DNA of 64,000 bases from Dendrocalamus latiflorus. Taxonomy: Eukaryota; Streptophyta; Magnoliopsida; Poales; Poaceae. Of this stretch, positions 12,875-22,460 are shown in pieces. The notes beneath the pieces were generated by a model that did no database searches, was not told where the DNA came from, and worked only from the letters and a program-made list of their open reading frames with translations. How positions within the stretch are numbered: the first letter of the stretch is position 1; the number at the start of each line of letters is the position of its first letter. A program made the position numbers and the translations under genes. Where the stretch lies: contig CM029609.1 of assembly GCA_017311315.1 (NCBI GenBank), forward strand, positions 35,896,744-35,960,743, given 5' to 3'.

Positions 12875-12999
12875 CCGTGCCCACGGTCAAGGGCGGACAT
12901 GGGAACTTAACTAGATATAGTTCTATTTCAAAATACTTTATGGGTGGGAATGGAAAAGTGGAGGGCAGTGAAAGGCCCTGATTTGAGTTGTCCTGGGTG

Positions 13000-13115
13000 T
13001 TGTCCCAGTGGTAAGTTAAGCGGCTATAACGCTGAAAGAGGTTATACGGTGTGATGCCGTATGTATGGAAAAATTATGGTGATATTAGGCATATGGTGTG
13101 ATGCCATATGTATGA
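13000..13115 (+). repeat. hairpin cluster downstream of the palindrome, copy 2
   Basis: In order: CCTGGGTGTTGTCCCAGTGG, ATAACG...GTTAT, CGGTGTGATGCCG and CATATGGTGTGATGCCATATG. Each is a small inverted repeat. They lie about 130 bases downstream of CTATTCGAATAG in the LTR's own direction. Confidence 0.6.
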
Positions 13116-13204
13116 GAAATCATGTTAATATTCCTTGAACATTATGTTTTGTTCCAAAGATGTTAGGTCTCAGGAAATTTTATGTATTGTATTACAATTA
13201 GTGG

Positions 13205-14095
13205 CATTTCTATTCTTACAAGATAAAATAGGGGAAGAATAAATAGAGTCGTAAGAAAAGAAGATGGTTGTTTATGGTAATTGCATAAAGAAGTTGGTGG
13301 ATTCATGTTGATCATAATAGGGATAATGATAGTGTGGATTTTGGAAAGATAAATTGGTGGAGCCTAAATGAATATATAGGCTAAATAGATGATTCAAATA
13401 ATCTTTGTAGAATTAGAGAGTATAAAAGTAATTGTTGGATTACAACACTGATACTTAGTATAAATTCTTGGAAGATATTGACAATGATGGGATTAATATG
13501 ATTTGATCAAATACTAGATGGATAATTTGAATCTTGGGAATTTGGAGGTATGAAAATCACTATGGGAGATTAATCTTAATCAATGATAATTTTTGGTGGA
13601 GGCACAATAGTAAAGTAGTCAGAGATGGGTTATAAGGTGATAAGAGGAAGAGCAAATTATGGTTGTGGATCAGTAACAAAATGGATTGGACAACAATCAA
13701 TTTGGAAAGAGTATGTTTGGTGGAATATATAAATAATGTCACACACTGTTTGGAGTTTTAGACAGCAATAAATATAGGAGGTGTAAAATCGGTGGAGTAA
13801 TTGGATAATGTCACTTGCTGTTTGGAGTCTTAGACAGCAACCAATACAGAAAGAATATGATCGGTGGATTGAGTAGAGGATGACACATGTTGTTTGGAGT
13901 TAGAGAGCACTCAATAAAGGAAGTGTAATCTCGGTGGATTAAGGCAATTATGGCAATCGCTGTTGGGAGTCTTAGACAGCAGTTAATAAAGAGCGTGAGT
14001 CTTTGGTGGATTAAGTCGATAATGTCATTTGTGGTGAGGAGTCTTTAGGTCACAAAACAACAATATGATATAATAATAGAAATGCTACTAGACGC
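13205..14095 (+). repeat. extra block in the plus LTR with about 70 bp tandem units
   Basis: The sister LTR lacks this block: there the flanking sequences are joined with only about 10 bp between them (near 5715-5735). The right half (about 13720-14060) is a degenerate tandem repeat of roughly 70 bp. Each unit contains a form of AATGTCAC..GCTGTTTGGAGTCTTAGACAGCA and ends in CGGTGGATTAA, in about four to five copies. The left half contains related TTGGTGGA motifs. No protein is encoded. Confidence 0.65.
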
Positions 14096-14551
14096 GTTTT
14101 ATGGCAAATAAAACAACCCGAGCTTTTCCTTTGTTAAGCCATGCATACTATTTATTTGCATTCTGTGTATTGGCTCGCGGAGCACAGGGTCGGAGTGCTC
14201 ATGCTCGCTTTTGCGACAAAATTCAGAATCAGGAATCAAATCACCTCGCCTCAACAACAAGATTGGACAAGCTGGCAGAGAAGATAAAGATGGCAAGGGC
14301 TAGGTCGCGAACCTCCAGTTGGCTGCCTGTGGGTATGTCCTGAAGGTCCCACCTGTGTGCTTCATTCCGCTGCTGCAATTTGTTGATTTCGGCCTAATCG
14401 GCCCATGAGTAAGTCTATTACTATATTTACGCTTCCGCATGATATGTACTTTGATATTCAGAACTGTAATCTGTGAGCACTATCTACTGATCCAGGGAAT
14501 AGTGCGGTGGAATCACAGAGGATTTCGGATTGCAAAATCTGGGTCCCTACA

Positions 14552-15220
14552 TTCTAGAACTTGGCCCCAAAACAAAAGTCGTAGAAAAAGCCGTCGGGAA
14601 ATGTAGAAAAAAGAATCATTGAAAAAATGGCAATTGAAAAGAAGCTATGGCCAAAATTCCGACGTGCTGTCCAGGAAATCAGTTTTAGGTCAATCCTTAT
14701 GTTCTTCAATTCCAGATTGCATTCAATTGAATTATCTTGTATTTACCACTCCTATACTTTGCCATACATTTATTTTAGCCGTCCTCCATCCTTGGTTGTT
14801 CAGCAACATAGGTTAAGAGCTAGATACGAACTATAATTCAATTCTGTGCAATTTCTGAAATTAACTGATTGTTTTCCATTGCTACAATCGAGCCTTCCAA
14901 GCTATACCTTATACTAACCGAGCAGATCATGTCGAACTGTCCCTTGCAATCGCTTTACTCATCACTTGAGTCAAGTTTATTACGAACCAGCCATCGGTCG
15001 CACCACCTGTTTGCATTGGTAAGAACATGCTAGAGCTTGGTAAGAGTTTGAGTGTAAGCGACTTTAAGCCTCCGGATTCTAGTAGTTGATAGGAACATAT
15101 ACTTATGATTTGTTTCCTTATTTTCTATTAACCATGGAAGGTTCATGGGATGATTACAAGATAGATCCACGTTTTCTTCGAGCCATTGAACGAGGGCTCA
15201 AGAAAATTACGATAGTTTAA
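14552..15220 (+). mobile_element. gypsy leader, right part, and gag start
   Basis: Continuation of the leader interrupted at 4367. A frame starts with ATG at 15134 (MEGSWDDYKIDPRFLRAIER...) and stops at 15220. The opening resembles the N-terminus of a gypsy gag protein. The rest of the element is not found in the window, so it is truncated shortly after. Confidence 0.5.
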
Positions 15221-15249
15221 TTCATAATATTCTGCAGTGATGTTCATAA

Positions 15250-15990
15250 TCTGTACCACACGAATGAAGCATAAACAATTAAATGTAAAACATGGCAAAA
15301 GATATTTTGTTCAGACATATTTTTACATTATTATTTACATGAATGTATAATTAAGTACCAAAGACACACAATAAAACTTGCTTAATAGCTATCGGAGGAA
15401 ATTATGGAAGAAAATTCACAAAATAATTATACAAGCAAGTACATTGTGTCAGAAGGCTTCGTAAAAAATATAATTTCACAACATATAAAATTATGCAAAA
15501 AAAACACAACCAAGTAAACTGCGTAAGGAGCTTTTAAAATAAATTTCATAATATTTATACCTCGTTTTCTATATTAAAAATGTGAAGACAGTACGCGTAA
15601 ATAAATTATGGAAGAAAATTCTGAACGTTTAAAATTACACAAGTAAATACACTATGTTAGGAGACTCCACAAAAAAATTATATTTTCTGAAGCTCATTTT
15701 CTATATCTAAGAATTCCTAAAAAAGCATGTTTGAATATGTTTTTTCTGGAAAAAAAAAACAACTCATGCACGGCCCACCCAGCGGCAGGGGGGCACCTCA
15801 TGCCCGCCCCTCCGGTCGCACCATCTGCCTAGCCACCTCGCGTGGTAGGGGGACGTGTCAGGCCACCTCGCGCGGAACGGGGGTGTGCCAGGCCGGCTGA
15901 CACGGCCGCCGAGCGCGTCACCGAGGTGTGCGGCCCCCGGGCGCACAAACAAGCCTCTCATGGCTCCTAGGCGCGCAGGGGTCAAAACGG
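15250..15990. repeat. AT-rich degenerate repeats and GC-rich block, no gene
   Basis: In 15370-15720 the motif TTATGGAAGAAAATTC occurs twice (near 15400 and 15605), followed in both cases by an AAATTAYACAAG-like stretch and a TCATTTTCTATAT-like end, indicating a degenerate tandem repeat. In 15770-15960 a GC-rich block holds two copies of CCACCTCGCG followed by GGGGG(A/T)GTG. No coding support was seen. Confidence 0.5.
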
Positions 15991-16082
15991 GGATTTCCGC
16001 GAATTTTTTGTACGGATAATCCATTTTTTATTCAAAATTACAGAAATATACCTGCGGGAAAATTTTTTACAAGAATATGCTT

Positions 16083-16228
16083 CAGTCGCCTAATGATTGG
16101 GCGACTGGAGCCTTTCGCCCAACCATTGGGCGACTTTAATCCAGTCGCTCAATGGTTGGGCGACTGCATCCAATCGCCCAACGATTGGGCGACTTAAATG
16201 CAGTCGCCCAATGGTTGGGCGACTGCAG
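16083..16228. repeat. array of five small palindromes, left arm
   Basis: Five units of about 23 bp with half-sites AGTCGCCCAA and TTGGGCGACT around a 3 bp centre, repeated every 28-31 bp. Some units carry one or two changes (for example TCGCTCAA in the third). Confidence 0.9.
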
Positions 16229-17230
16229 TCAAGTCTCCCGTGAATGTTTTAAATTTTTTCAATTTTGTAGTTTTAAACTGGTAAAAAATATGCTGGAGTT
16301 GTAATAAAAGTTTATGTTCATTGTATATTATAGGTGTGTAAAAAATTTTGGGAAATTTTTTTTAGGAACGATTGACCGTAGAACGATCGGTACATACGAT
16401 GGTAAGTGATATTTTAATGTTATTGAGAATTCGTGTCTCTGGGCTAGGATTGGGTTGAGGAGGATCGACGGGCCCAGCGGTCAGATTATCACAGACGGTT
16501 CTACATACAAACCATCTGTAATACTCGCTATCACAAGTTTTATATATCGATGCAATATAAACAACTAGTCTGAAAAGATAAAATAGCAAAGTTGTATATG
16601 GCTTATATATACTCATTAAAAAGGTTTCGACGAGATCTACAACTTTTCAGTTGAAGCAAAATCCAAATTCCGAAAGGAAGGCCAAGAAAAAGGGCAAAAA
16701 CAGAAACCAAAAACTTACGACGCGGGTTTAGGTCCAAAGATGACCGATTTTCGGGGTCTTGGAGGGCGACGGGCGCAAGCCGGTCGTTTTTATTGGATTG
16801 GGCTCGTCGTTAGCTTTCCAACGAGTACAAGAACGTCGAAAACGGACACCGTATGCAAAAGTTATGCCCGTTTTACTGAAGGTGTGTCGGAAACAGACTG
16901 AAACTGCTATAACTTTTGATCCCGTGGCCGAAATTGCTCAAATTTTTTTCTAGAGGCTGTTGGATGTATGAAGAACAGCTCCACCAATTTTCACTTTTTT
17001 TAGCAAAGGTTTGATGCACTTTCCGAATTCTCAGTAAATCAAAATATTACTTACCATCGTATGTACCAATTGTTTTATGGTCATTTGTTCCTAAAAAAAG
17101 TTTCCCAAAATTTTTTACACACCTACAACATACAATGAACATAAACTTTTATTACAACTTCAGCAGATTTTTTACCAGTTTAAAACTATAAAATTGACAA
17201 AATTTAAAACATTCACGGGGTCCTGAGTGC

Positions 17231-17370
17231 AGTCGCCCAACCATTGGGCGACTGCATGAAAGTCGCCCAATGGTTGGGCGACTGGATGCAGTCGCCCGAG
17301 GATAGAGCGACTGGATTAAAGTCGCCCAATGGTTGGGCGAAAGGCTTCAGTCGCCCAACCATTAGGCGAC
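17231..17370. repeat. array of five small palindromes, right arm
   Basis: Mirror of the left array: five units with the same half-sites. The third unit (GTCGCCCGAGGATAGAGCGAC) is the most diverged. Confidence 0.9.
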
Positions 17371-17463
17371 TGGAGCCTATTTTTGTAAAAAATTTTCCCG
17401 CGGGTATATTTCTGTAATTTCGAATAAAAAATGGATTATCCGTACAAAAAATTCGATTTCCGC

Positions 17464-18040
17464 CAGGTGAGAGCTACATTTGGCATTACAGCGTCGCACG
17501 GGCCTAGACTGGCCGAAAATTCTGGAGCAAGCGCTTGCAGATGAGGACGGCGCGGACGAGGCAGGTGGTCGTCGCCCAAGCACCTTGGACGCGGCGGCCT
17601 CCCGTGACGGCGCCGGTTTTTTTTTAGAATTGCCGGTCGCTGCGTATTTCGTTCTTTATATTTCACTCGTTGGTGCCCGAGAAATATATATCACTACATC
17701 GAATATACGACCGTTTCTTTTGACCGTTGACTGTCAATATGATCATCAACTCCACTGATAATGAAATCAACCTATAACAAAGCACACAGGCGCATTTGCT
17801 AGGCACATGTTGCACAGCACATCACCACAGCAGGTTCACACAGAATTATCTATTTTTGATGAAATTGTTCTGCCAAGAATCAACATTTCAAACTACAAAC
17901 GTGAGTTACGTGAAATTACTAAAACCCGCACGGCTTAACAAAGCTGAGTCTTTTGAATGGTATTCACAGCGTATCATCTGAATGTACCCAATGCACCCCA
18001 ACAAACAAACCAGCCAGCTTGATGATCTCTACTCTGTTCC
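17464..18040. other. region 3' of the DnaJ gene
   Basis: No gene is seen between the MULE-like element and the DnaJ stop codon. The part next to 18040 should hold the DnaJ 3' untranslated region. Candidate A-rich polyadenylation motifs on the minus strand were not distinguished. Confidence 0.5.
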
Positions 18041-21000
18041 TCAAGATCCTAGTAGCCTCTTGATTTCTGCTTTCTGCTCCGAGGTCAGCCTTGACGGGAA
18101 CTTGATGTTGAATTTGATCCTAAGATTTCCCTTCTTGGTAGGATCCTTTGGAATTGGCATGCCCTCTCGGTGAACAACCTCCTCGTAGCCAGGATGGACG
18201 ACACTGTTTATTGGTATTGTCAGGTTCCGGCCATCTAATGTTGTTACATGAACAGTACATCCGGTCAATGCTTCGGCCAAGGAAATCTTCTGCGTCATGA
18301 CCAGATCATTCCCCTCCCTTGTGAACTGATCATGTGGCTTCTCATCAATTACGAATACAATATCTGCAGGAATTACATGTGGGGCCTCATTACCCTTTTC
18401 AGGAAAAGTAATTTTTGTCCCTTTCTTCCATCCAGGTTTTATGTCAATTGTCAGGATCTCCTCAACAACCATTGTTCTCCTGCCAAAGAATGAACACCCA
18501 CTATTAATGTATGAAATGGAAGTAACTAACAGTCAATCACAAACTACATAAGAAAAATGGCATGTAAAATACACAAACTATTCAAGAAAGATATGTAGCA
18601 AAAAGGAAAACCTTAAAAAGATAGAACCTATTGCCTGAAGCATCTTAGTCCTAACGTTTCTCCCTCCCATATGGGAGAAAAAACTTATCCTCAAGATAAA
18701 ACTGGTGAAAGGCAGCCAAAATAATCAACGCAATCCCAAGATACCAATATGGCTCATGCCCAAGCAAGATAGGGCATCAAGACACAAATCCATTTTCTAT
18801 TTTGTTCAACCAGTTAGCAAAATATAACTGATAGAAATCAAAGTCAAATAAATAAGATATGACTGATAAGCATTGACCCAATAAGAACTTCAAGTCATAA
18901 TAGTTGAGACAAACAATGACAGGGCCACTAGATAATAAGCCACCAGTGCCCGACACCTAACGTCGATCAGTTGCTTGCTCAAGGCCAATGCATGACCAGC
19001 CTGGTGAAAACCAAACTCATGTCATCAGGAGTTGTCCTTCATAATGAATGATCCCCTTGAGTAGCGAAACAATTATATGAGAAAATAATAGTGTTCTCCC
19101 ATGTAAAGAGAATTTCAGAATGAATGATGGAATAATACATGGGCCAATCAAGTAGCACCTGAACTTTTAATTGGGTCCATAACAAGCCCTTGGGTTTAAA
19201 TAACATGAGAAATATTATGCTACATGGTTTGTCCAAATAAGCTTTTCAACTTTCCAAAAAACAAGTCAATGTGGAAAAGTATATGAATGCGTCAAGATGC
19301 TCATCCCAAGAACAACTGCATAATTAATGCAAACTCTGCAGATATAGCCAGATAACATCATCCATAAACACATAAAATATTGATGATTTATTTGACAAAC
19401 CTTGACATGACTACGTCGTCAAAAAAAGTTAGGCACCATTAGTAATCCTAATTCTTGCAAGCAAAACAAGAGATGAATATCTTGTAGGGCACACCAAATG
19501 AAAGTTCCCTAATATGACAAAAAAACTTCTTTTAGAGCACATTCCCTCTTTCACTTACCCAATCGATTGCCCACATACAATGCACCCCCTAATCAGCATG
19601 ACCATGACTGTTGTATAGTGTTATGCATCATGCCTAGGTGGCTAGGTTAGTGACTAGGTATTGTGAATATTATTTGTAGTAACACTAGTACAAAGATAAA
19701 TCTAAAAAGTAAAAAACTTTAGTGTTCAAACTCAAAATGTGGAATATTGTGAAAAATAACAGATGAGAAATGTGTTAGGATATAATAATGTAGGTTATCA
19801 TAAACACATCTGATATATAAAAAAATTTGCATGGGTTAAATATTTGACTTGCTACTTGTTTAATTGCAATGCTTGGTAAATATTCCATGTTCAAAGCATT
19901 ATCAACAGTAAGTTGTCCAAATACAATTTGGAATGACATCTATGCATCTAAACCAGTGAAATTTGTTTACTTTAATGATGACTTCAACATCATAGGTAGA
20001 TCTGCCAACATATACTAATGACAAAATGTACACAACAGATTAACAGAGCACTCATATGAATTACTAGTCCTAGGCAATTTTCAAGAATGAGCACACAATT
20101 TCAGAATGAAAAATCACACAAACTACTAACCGAAGACATATTAACACTGAAGCATTATTTTTTCTCTCGAATACGCAGGACACTGAAGCATTATAATCAC
20201 ATCAAAAGAAATATGGTAGGTTATTAATTCTTTATGCAATTATTGAAAGACCAAAAAAAGGATAATGTGAGCATGTGACACTGTTGAACAAAAGACCTAA
20301 GCAAACTGTAACATCATATCACATTACCGGATAATGCGAGTATGTGATACTGTTGAACAAAAGACCTAAGCACACTGTAACATCATATCACAATATCCTT
20401 CTGTCCCGAGCATCTATTTTGAAAGAAGTTTTTGATATCCTTTTAATCTGATTCTGAAGCAATACAGTGCTTTGAAGGTAAGGATGACATATATACATCC
20501 TAGATCGTGACTTATCTATTAATTGATACCTAGCAACCGTAATCATGTGCAGGTTCCAATTTTGACAACTAGTGTACTCACAACTTTAATTTTCTGCCTG
20601 TCATGTTATTTCGGTTAATCATAGACCCTACATGAAATGGTAATATGCCTCTTTCACATCACTAAACAAAAGGCTGCATGGATATTTTACTCAAGAAAAG
20701 TAGTTGTCAGAACAATAGAATTCGTTGTGACAAATTATGTGTTCCCAATACTTCTTTGACCAACAATAACCTTATGTAAGTTGCACCACAGGCCCAAAAA
20801 TTTGTTTGGTTTTCTCACTTAGGCCCCAAAACTTCAGTTTAGCTTCGCAGGTCCCTAAACTTGCATAAGTGTGTCACGAAGGTCCATCACACTAAAATAT
20901 GCTCCTATTCAGATAACAATGCAATACTGGAAGAACTACAACTGAGTTCAAATCCACATGATAATAGAATCACTTACCCGCCAGCATCTAATATCTCCCG

Positions 21001-22165
21001 TGAAATCTTCATCTTCTTGGTGGTACCTTTGTACAAGTCAGCAAGGTTGCACGGCAGTCGGTTCTCAATTGGTGCAGTCTTTTGGGGCCGTTGGGGAGCA
21101 TGCATTGATGCCTCGCCAGGGAACTGAGGGTAGGACCCAAATATATCATCACCAAACATCCCAAACCTTGATCCCCTCATGCCCCTATCGGCACCACCAC
21201 CCATGCCTGAGAATGGACTCGAGAACCCAAAGAACTCGGCAAATATATCGTCTGCGCTGCGAGGGTTGAAACGGAATTGTGACCCATCCCCACCAAAGTA
21301 GGAAGACCCACTGGGCCCACCTGTTCCAGGAGGCGGCACCTGCCCCTTGAGCCCCTCTTCTCCATACTGGTCATAGACTGCCCGCTTCTGGGGATCACTT
21401 AGCACCTGCGAGCAAACATGCAAGAACCTTTATTTTACCACACAATCCGATTAGTACTCAAGTGCAAAACGGGCCCCCACTAAAACTGCATCAGAATTAG
21501 CTCATTACTACCTCCCACAGATATTTGTCCAAAAGTTTATTATAGCATGACATTTCTAAAAGTTAGGAACCACACATCAAGAAGAAGAATAAGTGTATCC
21601 AGACGAATCGCCCCGCCCAAGTCTCCTTGCTTACGGCAACAAAATAACAAGTTACTACCACAATAACAGAAACAAAAAAAAAAGCCACTGTCCCCAAACT
21701 AAATTGCTCTAGTTTGATCCCAGAAGCACCATAAAAATGAAACCTTTCGCTAGTTAATTTTCAGATCAAACAGCACTACAGCATCCAAAACCGCATGAAA
21801 CGAAAATAGATCTTCTCACGAACAACATCACAAGAACATTGTTTAGGCCATGACGAGCACGTAGTCACCCTATCGGTAAGAGAAAACGGGAAGGATTCCC
21901 TGCAAGAGCATCAATACCCGTTCTTGGCGACCAACTACGAGCATGGACATAGATCAGAGGCGTAATGGAATGCGAGAGAGCGAGCGGGCGTTGCGCGAAC
22001 CTCGTAGGCCTCGGAGATCTGCTTGAACTTGGCCTCGGCCTCCTTCTTGTTGTTGGGGTTCTTGTCCGGGTGCCACTTCATGGCCAGCTTCCGGTACGCC
22101 TTCTTGAGCTCGTCGTCGGAGGCGCCCCGCTCCACCTGCAGCACCTTGTAGTAGTCCACGCCCAT
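18041..22165 (-). CDS. DnaJ (Hsp40) class B co-chaperone, three exons, 343 aa
   Basis: Co-chaperone that stimulates the Hsp70 ATPase and delivers unfolded substrates; likely cytosolic or nuclear, as no targeting signal is seen. Exons on the minus strand are 22165-22001, 21405-20978 and 18479-18041, all with GT-AG borders and consistent phases (165, 428 and 439 nt; stop TGA at 18043-18041). Residues 1-70 form the J domain with the HPD motif at 32-34 (KWHPDKN). Residues about 75-165 are the Gly/Phe-rich region, then come the C-terminal substrate-binding domains ending RLLGS. There is no CxxCxGxG zinc finger, so it is class B, and the length is normal. The ATG has a good context (GGCATGGGC). Introns are 595 and 2,498 bp. 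The frame is intact and it appears functional. Confidence 0.95.
18480..20977 (-). other. DnaJ intron 2, 2.5 kb
   Basis: Donor GTAAGTG at 20977 and acceptor TTTGGCAG ending at 18480 on the minus strand. It is AT-rich with no internal genes. It holds a 69 bp tandem duplication (20260-20397). The segment 20770-20890 (AGGCCC..AAACTT, AGGTCCCTAAACTTG) resembles MITE-like repeats common in grass introns. Confidence 0.9.
20260..20397. repeat. 69 bp tandem duplication in DnaJ intron 2
   Basis: Two adjacent copies, 20260-20328 and 20329-20397, both starting GGATAATG and sharing GTTGAACAAAAGACCTAAGC. They differ at only a few positions. Confidence 0.95.
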
Positions 22166-22460
22166 GCCGCCGCCCCCGGCGTACCGGTCCCTCCTCCGGC
22201 ACCTGCGCTTGCGGTCGAGGTGGTGGTGGACGTCGGCGCCGGCGGCGACGACTCGAATCTCGGTGGTTCTCTCGGAGTGGTTGCGGGGGGTTGGGAGGAG
22301 GGACGGAGAATGGGTGTGGTTGGGGGGCTCGTGCGGGCAGATTCAGTAGCTGCAGGGAATTTCCGATCTCGACACAGCGGAGGTGGCCACGTCAGTTTGC
22401 CGACTGTTGTTGGGGAAACACCTCTCTTAGCAAGTTTTGGGGAAAGGAAGATCAGTTAAA
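22166..22460 (-). promoter_or_regulatory. DnaJ 5' untranslated region and proximal promoter
   Basis: The GC-rich sequence directly upstream of the DnaJ start codon (to about 22350) is the expected 5' untranslated region. The frames seen in it are compositional. No clear TATA box or heat-shock element pair was recognised. Confidence 0.5.

Larger units (their letters stand above)
4368..14551 (+). repeat. gypsy solo LTR (+) carrying a nested opposite LTR
   Basis: It starts TGTAACACAC at 4368 and ends CTGGGTCCCTACA at 14551, flanked on both sides by TTCTA (4363-4367 and 14552-14556), a perfect 5 bp target duplication. The LTR is interrupted by another LTR at 5267-10907. Without that insert it is about 4.5 kb. 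A TATA box (GTATAAAGGC, 5247-5256) follows a GC-rich block at 4640-5250, and the sequence resumes at 10908 in the same GC-rich style. No gag or pol frame is present, so it is best read as a solo LTR. Several GC-rich frames within it (4647-5097, 10895-11358) are compositional and not genes. Confidence 0.88.
16001..17454. mobile_element. Mutator-like / foldback element, non-autonomous, 1,454 bp
   Basis: Flanked by a perfect 9 bp direct repeat GATTTCCGC (15992-16000 and 17455-17463), the duplication size of Mutator-like transposons. Ends are inverted: GAATTTTTTGTACGGATAAT on the left and its complement on the right. The terminal inverted repeats are very long, about 16001-16432 and 17026-17454, and each contains five small palindromes. 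The 0.6 kb centre carries no transposase. It includes a CACAGACGGTT motif at about 16491 resembling CACTA subterminal repeats. Long internally repeated inverted ends fit the foldback type, probably mobilised by a MULE transposase elsewhere. It lies about 590 bp past the DnaJ stop codon. Confidence 0.88.

Noticed and set aside
5267..14551. A single giant foldback element suggested by the inverted match of 5267-6930 and 12010-14551
   Set aside because: Two separate 5 bp duplications (AAACC and TTCTA) and the re-joining of the GC-rich block across 5266/10908 show two LTR insertions instead.
16083..16228. CRISPR-like array suggested by regularly spaced palindromes
   Set aside because: Spacers are only 4-8 bp, units are diverged, the array is duplicated in inverted orientation within transposon ends, and the DNA is plant nuclear.
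21954..22459. Frames antisense or out of frame to DnaJ exon 1
   Set aside because: Shadow frames of the GC-rich first exon and its untranslated region.
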